NCBI GenBank assembly: GCA_963815125.1
Contig: CAWFFM010000005.1
Span: 186,001-250,000, forward strand
Source of the DNA: Actinocatenispora sp963815125
GTDB lineage: Bacteria; Actinomycetota; Actinomycetes; Mycobacteriales; Micromonosporaceae
DNA length: 64,000 nt
Direction of reading: 5' to 3'
The notes beneath the pieces were generated by a model. It had not been told where the DNA came from, did not search any database, and saw nothing but the letters and a program-made list of their open reading frames with translations. The position numbers were made by a program, and so were the translations under genes. This document shows, piece after piece, positions 57,757 through 64,000 of this stretch (its first letter is position 1; every line of letters starts with the position of its first letter).

Positions 57757-58866
57757 CTACCGGACGATGGACGGCAGCTCGAGCTGCCCTTCGTCGCGGG
57801 TCAGGTCGGGGAGGGCGTTCGTGTTCTTCCCGACCCCGGCCGCTCGGGCACCCGGACGCCGGAACGTCGTCGGCCGCTGGTCGCGCAGGCCGTGGCGGCG
57901 AGCCGCGGTCCGGACCCGTGCGGTGACCTCCCGCTGGTAGGCGGCCGGGGTGTAGGAACCGTCCCGGTAGAGCCGGCGGTAGGGCGCCAGCAGCCGTGGA
58001 TGTTCCCGGGCCAGGAACGCGGTGTACCACTCCCGGGCGCCGGGCCGCAGATGAAGGACGAGCGGGGTGACGCTGCGTGCGCCGGCCGCGACGATCGCTG
58101 CCACGGTGCGGTCGATCTCCTCGGCGGTGTCGGTCAGGCACGGCAGGATCGGCGCCATCAGCACGGTGCAGTGGATGCCCGCGTCGCGGAACCGACGGAC
58201 CATGTCGAGGCGCCGGGACGGCGCCGGGGTGCCCGGCTCGACCGTGCGCCACAGCTGCTCGTCGAGGAAACCGACGGAGAAGGCCACCGACACGTCGGTG
58301 ACCGTGGCAGCTTGGCTGATCAGGTCGAGGTCCCGGCCGATCAGGGTGCCTTTGGTGAGCAGCGAGTAGGGGTTCGCGTGGTCCCGCAGCGCGGACAGGA
58401 TGCCGCGCATCAGTTGGTAGCGGCCCTCCACCCGCTGGTAGCAGTCGACGTTGGTGCCCATCGCGATCGGTTCACCCGGCCAGGTCGGCGCAGTCAGTTC
58501 CCGCCGCAGCAGCCGTTCGGCGTTCACCTTCACCACGATCTTGGAGTCGAAGTCGTGCCCTGCGTCGAGGTCGAGGTAGGTGTGGGTGTTGCGGGCGAAG
58601 CAGTATCGGCAGGCGTGGGTGCAGCCCCGGTAGGGGTTGATCGTCCACCGGAAGGGCACCGCGGAACTGCCGGGTACCCGGTTGATCAGTGTCCGGGCCT
58701 CGATCTCGATGGCGACGGCGTCGTCGGTGCCGGCGATGACCGGACCCTGCGCCGCCAGCGCGAGTCCGGCCCGGCCGGTGCCGCGCGCGGCGGGCTCCGG
58801 GGTCGGCAGATCGAGTGGCAGAGGTGTGTCGGTGTGGCGGCCGGTCCGCAGCTCCTCCCATCGCAT
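57757..58866 (-). CDS. Rv2578c-family radical SAM protein
   Basis: A 369-residue radical SAM protein with the C-x3-C-x2-C motif C82, C86, C89 (GCTHACRYCFARNTH), GTNVDCYQRVEGRYQLMRGIL and VLMAPILPCLTDT. The family is similar to SplB-like proteins and is linked to DNA damage in mycobacteria. ATG 58866 (MRWEELR) is the start, because a LexA operator lies at 58873-58892 directly upstream and would otherwise fall inside the coding region. Substrate not known. Confidence 0.92.
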   Translation of the reverse strand: MRWEELRTGRHTDTPLPLDLPTPEPAARGTGRAGLALAAQGPVIAGTDDAVAIEIEARTLINRVPGSSAVPFRWTINPYRGCTHACRYCFARNTHTYLDLDAGHDFDSKIVVKVNAERLLRRELTAPTWPGEPIAMGTNVDCYQRVEGRYQLMRGILSALRDHANPYSLLTKGTLIGRDLDLISQAATVTDVSVAFSVGFLDEQLWRTVEPGTPAPSRRLDMVRRFRDAGIHCTVLMAPILPCLTDTAEEIDRTVAAIVAAGARSVTPLVLHLRPGAREWYTAFLAREHPRLLAPYRRLYRDGSYTPAAYQREVTARVRTAARRHGLRDQRPTTFRRPGARAAGVGKNTNALPDLTRDEGQLELPSIVR

Positions 58867-58872
58867 GGGTCC

Positions 58873-58892
58873 ATTCGAACACATGTTCGAAT
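58873..58892. promoter_or_regulatory. LexA operator (SOS box)
   Basis: ATTCGAAC-ACAT-GTTCGAAT, an exact match to the actinobacterial LexA consensus TCGAAC-N4-GTTCGA, with 8-bp perfect arms, 6 bases before the radical SAM start codon. It predicts repression by LexA and induction on DNA damage. Confidence 0.9.
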
Positions 58893-58982
58893 CAGTGTCC
58901 ATCGGGTGAGCCGAACTTTCGGGCCGGATGCGGTTAGCGTGGGGCTCTGGCGGCGTCCGCCAACCGATTGGAAGGTCGTGGC

Positions 58983-59372
58983 ATGGCCAGTAAGTTCACC
59001 GAGTTGGCGATCGACTGCGCCGATCCCGCCGGTCTCGCCCGGTTCTGGTGCGCGGTACTCGGTTACGAGGTGCAGGACGAGGAGGACGGACTCGTCACGA
59101 TCGGGTCCCCTGGAGTTCCTGAAGGCAGGGAACGCCGCGGCCCGGTGCCGCCCACGTTGACGTTCGCACGGGTACCCGAGGGCAAGACCATCAAGAACAG
59201 GCTCCACCTCGACGTCAATCCCACCGACCGGGAACAGGACGACGAGGTCGGTCGGCTGCTCGACCTGGGTGCCCGACGTGCCGAGGTCGGCCAGACCGGC
59301 GAGGAGAGCTGGGTCTGTCTTGCCGACCCGGAGGGCAACGAGTTCTGCGTACTCGCGGGCCGCCACCCCTGA
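58983..59372 (+). CDS. VOC-family (glyoxalase-like) protein
   Basis: A 129-residue glyoxalase-fold protein of the single-unit type used as a dimer: FTELAIDCADPAGLARFWCAVLGYEV at the start, RLHLDVNPTDREQ with metal-binding His, and VCLADPEGNEFCVLAG at the end with the conserved DPEGNEFC. ATG 58983 has GGAAGG 8 bases upstream. Reaction unknown. Confidence 0.88.
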   Translation: MASKFTELAIDCADPAGLARFWCAVLGYEVQDEEDGLVTIGSPGVPEGRERRGPVPPTLTFARVPEGKTIKNRLHLDVNPTDREQDDEVGRLLDLGARRAEVGQTGEESWVCLADPEGNEFCVLAGRHP

Positions 59373-59431
59373 CGGGTACGGGTGACGTACCGCACCGGGC
59401 GATGATCGTCGAGGTGAGAGACGATGGAGTC

Positions 59432-59833
59432 ATGACGAGGGAGCCGAAGGAACGAGCCACCTTCCTGTACGACGGGGACTGCGCGTTCTGCACCTCCTGC
59501 GCGCAGTTCGTCGGGCGTCGGATCCCGACCCGGGCCGAGGTACTGCCCTGGCAGCGGGCCGACCTCGGCGCGCTCGGCGTGACCGCCGCGGAGGCGACCG
59601 AGGCGGTGCAGTGGATCGGCACCGACGGCAGGGTGTACGCCGGTCCCGACGCAATCGCCCGACTGCTGCGCGACTCCGGTTCCTACTGGCGGCCTGTCGG
59701 AGCGCTGCTCGGTTCCCGGCCGGTACGCGCACTGGCCTGGCCGGCGTACCGCTGGGTCGCCCGTCACCGTGACCTGATGCCGGGTGGCACCGCGGCCTGT
59801 GCGCTGCCCACGCCCGGCAACCGGACCGCCTGA
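59432..59833 (+). CDS. DCC-family thiol-disulfide oxidoreductase-like protein (DUF393)
   Basis: A 133-residue protein with the family start FLYDGDCAFCTSCAQFV, containing the DxxCxxC motif, and later WIGTDGRVYAGPDAIARLL and WRPVGALLGSRPVRALAWPAYRWVARHR. Often found beside HTTM/VKGC-type membrane proteins, as here, where the convergent gene at 59764 overlaps its 3' end by 70 bases. Confidence 0.88.
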   Translation: MTREPKERATFLYDGDCAFCTSCAQFVGRRIPTRAEVLPWQRADLGALGVTAAEATEAVQWIGTDGRVYAGPDAIARLLRDSGSYWRPVGALLGSRPVRALAWPAYRWVARHRDLMPGGTAACALPTPGNRTA

Positions 59834-60672
59834 CGACGCAACCGGTCGAGCGGCCGGAGCCGTTCCAGCGGCAGGAAGCTGGTCATCGCGACCAGGTGCG
59901 GGATGAAGCTGATGGTGACGGCCACGTAGACCATGGCATGGAACGCGTACAGCAGGGCGACGTGCAGTTGCCGCCATCGGCCGCGGAGCAGGAATACCAC
60001 CGGCGTGGTCAGCTCGAACGCGATGATCAGGAACTGCGCGAGCACCAGCAGGTGCGGTACATGCGTGGACCATTCGACCAGCACCGTGCCGCGGCGCAGG
60101 ACCGCGCGGGTCATGGTGGCGCCGGTCAGCCAACCCGGTCCACCGAAGCGGAACTTCGCCCAGGTGGACAGGAAGTAGGTGGCGACCGCGGCGATCTGGG
60201 TGACCCGTAGCGCCCACCCGGCGCGTTCGCTGCGGGTCGGGTCGCCGTGCCGGGCCCGGCCCAGGGTGGGCAGCACCGCCAGCGCCACGAGCAGGTCGAA
60301 CCGGTCGTGGTCGACCTTGCCGTAGCTCATCGCGATGAGCATCCACTCCAGGTACAGCGCGAAGACCAGCCAGCCGAGCAGCCGTGGCGCTCGACCGGTG
60401 GCGGCGGCCAGCGCGGCGGCGAGGAGTATCCAGAAGACCGCCAGGACCAGGGTCCGGTCCGGCGTGGGCAACGGCAGCAGACGACCGAGACGTAACGGTT
60501 GGTACAGCGACCCCGGTACGTCGGCATGCTGACGTACCCACGGGGTGAACACGACGAGGTCGGCGGCCACGAACAGGTACACGAGCGTACGGAACGCCGC
60601 GATCCGACCCAGTGGCACCGGCGCGGTGAGCCACCTGGTCGCGGCGCGTGCCGCTGTTGCCGGCCCGGTCAC
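59764..60672 (-). CDS. HTTM-domain membrane protein (vitamin-K-dependent carboxylase-like)
   Basis: A 302-residue protein with about seven membrane helices. LGRIAAFRTLVYLFVAADLVVF, MLIAMSYGKVDHDRFDLLVALAVLP and VATYFLSTWAKFRFGGPGWLTG fit the HTTM family. GTG 60672 overlaps the stop of the upstream gene (GTGA). With the DUF393 protein and the upstream single-helix protein this is a recurrent actinobacterial trio of unknown pathway. Confidence 0.87.
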   Translation of the reverse strand: MTGPATAARAATRWLTAPVPLGRIAAFRTLVYLFVAADLVVFTPWVRQHADVPGSLYQPLRLGRLLPLPTPDRTLVLAVFWILLAAALAAATGRAPRLLGWLVFALYLEWMLIAMSYGKVDHDRFDLLVALAVLPTLGRARHGDPTRSERAGWALRVTQIAAVATYFLSTWAKFRFGGPGWLTGATMTRAVLRRGTVLVEWSTHVPHLLVLAQFLIIAFELTTPVVFLLRGRWRQLHVALLYAFHAMVYVAVTISFIPHLVAMTSFLPLERLRPLDRLRRQAVRLPGVGSAQAAVPPGIRSR

Positions 60673-61199
60673 CGGGTCACCTGCGCGGCCTGCCAGCTCA
60701 CCGCGGTCCGGTCGGTGTAGCGCCCGGTCGGCCGGCCGTCGTGCAGGGCGTGCAGTCGTACCACCACGTCGATCCGGACCAGCCGGGGTCGCCCGGGGTG
60801 CCGCCTGGCGTACGCCTCGGCCAGCGCGGACAGCAGTTGCGGTCGGCGCTCGAAGCGGTCGAGTTCGCCTTCCACCTCGGCGCGCCGGAACCCGGTCGCC
60901 GCGTCGGTCAGTACGAGTCGGGTGCCGGTGGCGTCCACCGCGGTGACCCGGGTGTCGCGGACCGGCTCGTCGAGTGCCGCGGTGGTGGCGTACATCCGGA
61001 ACGGCCCGAAGGGGAAGTCGTCGTCCTGTCCGAACAGGCTGCCGGCGATGAGCAGGCCGGCACCCAGGAGGGTGAGCAGGACCCGGACCGTCCGTCCGGC
61101 GCGGCCGAGCCGTTCGACGGCGGGCCGGGAGCCGGATGGCGTCACCGTGCCGCCCGGTCCGGCCGGGTCGTCGGTCGCTGCCTCGGTCGGGGCACTCAT
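60669..61199 (-). CDS. Single-helix membrane protein paired with the HTTM protein
   Basis: A 176-residue protein: polar head, one membrane helix (VRVLLTLLGAGLLIAGSLFG, about 39-58) and an outer domain starting DDFPFGPFRMYATTAAL. The FPFGPFRMY stretch is typical of the partner of HTTM proteins in actinobacteria. Translationally coupled to the HTTM gene. Function unknown. Confidence 0.78.
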   Translation of the reverse strand: MSAPTEAATDDPAGPGGTVTPSGSRPAVERLGRAGRTVRVLLTLLGAGLLIAGSLFGQDDDFPFGPFRMYATTAALDEPVRDTRVTAVDATGTRLVLTDAATGFRRAEVEGELDRFERRPQLLSALAEAYARRHPGRPRLVRIDVVVRLHALHDGRPTGRYTDRTAVSWQAAQVTR

Positions 61200-61291
61200 C
61201 CGGGCAGTGTGGCATGACCGCGCCTGCCGGATGGTCCGGTGGTGGGGCAGACTTCGCGGTGTCGTGGTGTCGCCGAGTTGCGGGAGGTCCC

Positions 61292-62035
61292 GTGCCACTG
61301 TTTCGCCGGAGCAGGTCGGACTGGACACCCGACTGGCAGACGTTCCCGGGTCAGGTGGATGGCGTCGATGCGATGCTGCACGTGGACCGGGCCGCCCTCG
61401 CCCGGGCCCCGGTCGATGAGTTGGGTGTCCGGCTGATGGTGGCGGTCGACCTGGGCTCGACCCGGCCGGACGGTTCACCCCGGGGTGAGACCGCACACCA
61501 GCTGTACACGTTGGAGGACAAGCTGGCCGTGGAGGTGGACCGGCGGGCCGGTGGGGTGTACGTGGGACGGGTCATCAGCGACGGGCGGTGTGTCTTCGTG
61601 TGTCAGCTGCCGGCTCCGCCCGGCGAACTGAAGCTGGGCTCCGGTCCGCTCACGCCCCGACTGTCGCATGTCGAGGATCCGGAGTGGCGGTACGTGCGGG
61701 AGGTGTTCACCCCGGACCCGGTGGCCGAGCAGCGTAGCTACAACCGACCGCTGGTACGGGCACTGGTGGCGCGCGGGGACCGTACCGACCGGCCCCGGCC
61801 GATCGAGCATTCGGCGCACTTCGCCGAGCAGCCGTCCGCCACCCGGGCCGGTGCGGAGCTGGGCAGGCTGGGATACCGGGTGTCGGCGTCGCCGGATGCC
61901 GAGCAGGGGTGCACGCTGACCGCGGTCCGGTTGCAGCCGCTCGACGACATCGACGAGTCCAGCATCGCGGTCGGCCGGATCGTGCGTGAGCACGGTGGCG
62001 ACTACGACGGCTGGGGCTGCGAACTGATCCGCTGA
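61292..62035 (+). CDS. DUF695/RraB-domain protein
   Basis: A 247-residue protein. The N-terminal ~140 residues resemble DUF695 (DWTPDWQTFPGQVDGVDAMLHVD, FTPDPVAEQRSYNRPLV). The C-terminal ~75 residues resemble RraB, the RNase E inhibitor fold (SAHFAEQPSATRAGAELGRLGYRVS, ending HGGDYDGWGCELI). GTG 61292 has GGGAGG 5 bases upstream. Whether it controls an RNase in actinobacteria is unknown. Confidence 0.8.
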   Translation: MPLFRRSRSDWTPDWQTFPGQVDGVDAMLHVDRAALARAPVDELGVRLMVAVDLGSTRPDGSPRGETAHQLYTLEDKLAVEVDRRAGGVYVGRVISDGRCVFVCQLPAPPGELKLGSGPLTPRLSHVEDPEWRYVREVFTPDPVAEQRSYNRPLVRALVARGDRTDRPRPIEHSAHFAEQPSATRAGAELGRLGYRVSASPDAEQGCTLTAVRLQPLDDIDESSIAVGRIVREHGGDYDGWGCELIR

Positions 62036-62150
62036 CCCACTGCGCGGCCGGTGCAGAACCCACCGGCACCGACACTCGCCCCGACGCGCGACATTCCCCG
62101 CTATATCATTCCGGGTAGTCGATTGACAGCGGTCGGTGTGGGAGGCGCGC

Positions 62151-62645
62151 ATGTCCAGCCAGACGGAACGAACCACGGAGTACTCGCCGGAGGAATGGCA
62201 GCTGCTGGTCGAGTTGCCCGAGCTGGTGGTGATCGCGGCGACCTCGGCGGAGCCGGACGGGATGCGGCGCACCATCGACGAGGGGCTCGCCGGCGACAAG
62301 GGCATCGAGGCCGGGCGCCGTTCGGAAAGCCCACTGGTACGACGGGTGGCCGGCGAACTGTGGACCGACGAGGACACCGGTGAGCCGCAGCCGACGGCCG
62401 TGGAGTTCAACGACCGCAGCCAGGGCCTGGCCGACGTGCTCGACAAGTGCCGACAGGCCGTGGGTGTGCTGGCCAAGGAGACGTCCGAGGACGCCCGGGC
62501 ATACTGCGGCTGGCTGATCGAGATCGCCGAACAGGTGTGCGGCGCGGCGAAGTCCGGCGGGTTCCTCGGCCTCGGTGGTGAGCAGCTCAGCACCGCGGAA
62601 CGGCAGTTCCTGGCGGACCTGGCGGCGGCGCTGACGCTCGGCTGA
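62151..62645 (+). CDS. Hypothetical acidic soluble protein
   Basis: A 164-residue, mostly helical, acidic protein (EYSPEEWQLLVELPELVVIAATSAEPDG, GLADVLDKCRQAVGVLAKETSEDARAYCGWLIEIAEQVCGAAKSGG). GGGAGG lies about 6 bases before ATG 62151. It resembles widespread actinobacterial proteins of unknown function; no active-site motif is seen. Confidence 0.75.
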   Translation: MSSQTERTTEYSPEEWQLLVELPELVVIAATSAEPDGMRRTIDEGLAGDKGIEAGRRSESPLVRRVAGELWTDEDTGEPQPTAVEFNDRSQGLADVLDKCRQAVGVLAKETSEDARAYCGWLIEIAEQVCGAAKSGGFLGLGGEQLSTAERQFLADLAAALTLG

Positions 62646-62664
62646 GGCCGTATCGTCAGCTGTT

Positions 62665-63339
62665 GTGCGCGACGAGGAGGAGGCCGGGGTCGGGGTCGGT
62701 CCGTGGTCGGGTCCCTGGCCCGAGGACCCACGCTACGACCCGGACCTGCTGGCCGGCGGCGACCGGCGCAACGTGGTGGACCGGTACCGGTACTGGCGGC
62801 GTGAAGCGGTCGTGGCCGACCTGGACACCCGTCGGCACGACTTCCACGTCGCGGTGGAGAACTGGCAGCACGACTTCAACATCGGCACCGTGGTGCGCAC
62901 CGCGAATGCGTTCCTGGCCCGCGAGGTGCACATCGTGGGTCGTCGGCGGTGGAACCGGCGGGGCGCGATGGTGACCGACCGTTACCAGCATGTCCGGTAT
63001 CACCCGACTGTGGAGGATCTGCTGGGGTACGCGGCGGCCGGTGGATTGACCTTGGTCGGCGTGGACAACCTGCCCGGTTCGGTACCGATCGAGTCGGTCA
63101 CGTTGCCGCGCCGGTGCCTGCTGTTGTTCGGGCAGGAGGGGCCGGGGCTGTCGGATCCGGCGCGGGCGGCCTGCGCGCTGGTCTGCTCGATCGCCCAGTA
63201 CGGTTCGACCCGGTCGATCAACGCCGGCGTGGCCAGCGGCATCGCGATGCATGCGTGGGTCCGGCAGCATGCCGGGCCACCGCCGGATGTGCCCGGATCC
63301 GTACCGGCGACGCGCCGCCAGGTCACGCCTGGGACTTGA
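62665..63339 (+). CDS. SpoU-family RNA 2'-O-methyltransferase
   Basis: A 224-residue SPOUT methyltransferase. The three family motifs are present: HDFNIGTVVRTANAF (motif 1), LLFGQEGPGLSD (motif 2) and SIAQYGSTRSINAGVASGIAMHAW (motif 3), which form the SAM-binding trefoil knot. Target may be tRNA (TrmH-like) or rRNA. TATCGT about 9 bases before GTG 62665 suggests a short or absent leader. Confidence 0.92.
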   Translation: MRDEEEAGVGVGPWSGPWPEDPRYDPDLLAGGDRRNVVDRYRYWRREAVVADLDTRRHDFHVAVENWQHDFNIGTVVRTANAFLAREVHIVGRRRWNRRGAMVTDRYQHVRYHPTVEDLLGYAAAGGLTLVGVDNLPGSVPIESVTLPRRCLLLFGQEGPGLSDPARAACALVCSIAQYGSTRSINAGVASGIAMHAWVRQHAGPPPDVPGSVPATRRQVTPGT

Positions 63340-63420
63340 CGACTGCTGTTTCCCGGCTCACGGTAGACAGGTGAGTCGGAGTTCGGCATGTGGTCGCGCA
63401 CGTGCGGAGCGGAGCATCGG

Positions 63421-64000
63421 ATGAGCATGTCGGTGCACTGTCCCCGCTGCGGCGGTCCACTGCGGGCTCCGGACCTGATGCATCAGGGTTGGCGCTGCGA
63501 CCAGCATGGCGTGGTGCCGCCGCTGCATGTGCCGCGCCATGTCTCCGCGGAGGTGGTGGACAGCGTCCGCGCGCAGTCGCCGGTGCCGTTGTGGTGTCCG
63601 TGGCCACCGCTGCCCGGCTGGACGGTGACCGGGGTGGGGTGGGCCGGCGACGAGAGCACGGGTGCGTCGGCGACGCTGCTGGCCTGTTCGGGTCCGGCAC
63701 CGCTGGGCGGTCCGGCGGATGTGGTCCTCGTCGCAGAAGAGCCCGGCGTGGGGCTCGGCTGCTGGTTTGCCGGCTTCCCCGGACCGGACCCCGGTCCGGT
63801 GCTGGCGGCCGAGGTCTCCGGTGATGTTGCTCACGCCAAGGTCATTGCCGGTGGGCATCCCACGCCGCTCTGGTCGGTGCCTTCCAGTCCTGACCGGTGC
63901 GTGTATGTGGGCGAGGCCAGCGGCGTCTGGCTGTACGCGGTGGCGTTCCCCGCCGAGGCCGGTTACGTGCTCGCCGAGCACGTGGTACTGCATGATCTGA
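63421..64000 (+). CDS. DUF6758-type protein, C-terminus outside the window
   Basis: An open frame from ATG 63421 (or ATG 63427) to the right edge. It begins MSMSVHCPRCGGPLRAPDL with a CPRC motif and WRCDQHG, a small zinc-ribbon-like site, followed by a longer domain (VPLWCPWPPLPGWTVTGVGWAGD, LGCWFAGFPGPDPG). This resembles the DUF6758 proteins of Micromonosporaceae and relatives. Function unknown. Confidence 0.7.
   Translation, partial: MSMSVHCPRCGGPLRAPDLMHQGWRCDQHGVVPPLHVPRHVSAEVVDSVRAQSPVPLWCPWPPLPGWTVTGVGWAGDESTGASATLLACSGPAPLGGPADVVLVAEEPGVGLGCWFAGFPGPDPGPVLAAEVSGDVAHAKVIAGGHPTPLWSVPSSPDRCVYVGEASGVWLYAVAFPAEAGYVLAEHVVLHDL

Noticed and set aside
58867..58902. Upstream ATG (58902) as start of the Rv2578c-type protein
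   Set aside because: It would place the LexA box inside the coding sequence and add 12 residues unlike the family.
1..64000. CRISPR array, tRNA or rRNA genes
   Set aside because: The repeats found are palindromic singles, pairs or short tandem runs, without regular spacers; no cloverleaf or rRNA-like sequence was recognised.

Overview
The window is chromosomal DNA of a high-GC actinomycete. The evidence is the very high third-position GC, frequent GTG starts, WhiB proteins, a mycothiol-type SigR/RsrA pair, XRE-DUF5753/DUF397 pairs, and promoters with a TANNNT box 6-7 bases before the start codon. Codon habits and gene neighbourhoods suggest Micromonosporaceae, but I cannot fix the genus. I see no tRNA, rRNA, CRISPR array, prophage or intact insertion sequence.

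1-9.1 kb is core stress and housekeeping: the start of hisN, a DUF2087 regulator, a GH25 lysozyme, rsgA, aroA, a WhiB protein, a small hydrolase, sigR-rsrA, the tiny ribosomal protein bL37, a biotinyl carrier domain and a SIS-domain sugar isomerase. 9.6-13.2 kb is an osmoprotectant ABC importer operon. 13.3-21.9 kb holds a LigB-type dioxygenase, a PdtaS-like sensor kinase, a sulfate-assimilation operon (leader peptide, sulfite reductase, zinc ribbon, APS reductase, CbiX-like chelatase), WhiB1 and a DAG-kinase-like enzyme. From memory, the rsgA/aroA/sigR/biotinyl/pdtaS/whiB1/lipid-kinase set matches the Rv3218-Rv3228 block of Mycobacterium tuberculosis, with the importer and sulfur operon inserted.

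22-33 kb: ctaD, NAD salvage genes pncA and pncB around a secreted protein, a lipid-type cluster (glycosyltransferase fused to a WS/DGAT acyltransferase, a DMT transporter, an SDR) and an unusual radical SAM enzyme. 33-39.4 kb is accessory: a secreted protein, a prenyltransferase-fold protein with an AraC regulator, an AbiEi/DUF559-like protein and an XRE/DUF397 pair. It carries three copies of a large palindromic repeat (element B). 39.5-51.7 kb: glgC, gpsA, an O-methyltransferase, htrA, tatB, mrp, a Tat-exported serine hydrolase, a DUF1003 protein and an MgtE-N/CBS protein. This resembles M. tuberculosis Rv1220c-Rv1232c but lacks sigE-rseA. 51.8-64 kb: a PhzF protein, an AMMECR1 protein, a Ser/Thr kinase split by a one-base loss inside a 27-bp tandem repeat, two DUF4190 membrane proteins, an SDR, an SOS-box-preceded radical SAM protein, small enzymes, HTTM-family membrane protein, an RraB-domain protein and a SpoU methyltransferase.

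The most distinctive unexplained structures are two families of intergenic palindromes. Element A occurs as three inverted pairs (near 9.2, 31.4 and 46.4 kb). Element B occurs three times between 33.0 and 37.8 kb, two copies flanking one gene in inverted orientation. Also notable are the repeat-embedded frameshift in the sensor kinase, the cysteine leader peptide of the sulfur operon, the predicted self-activating SigR promoter with two possible starts, and tandem duplications that repeat the stop-codon region of three genes.
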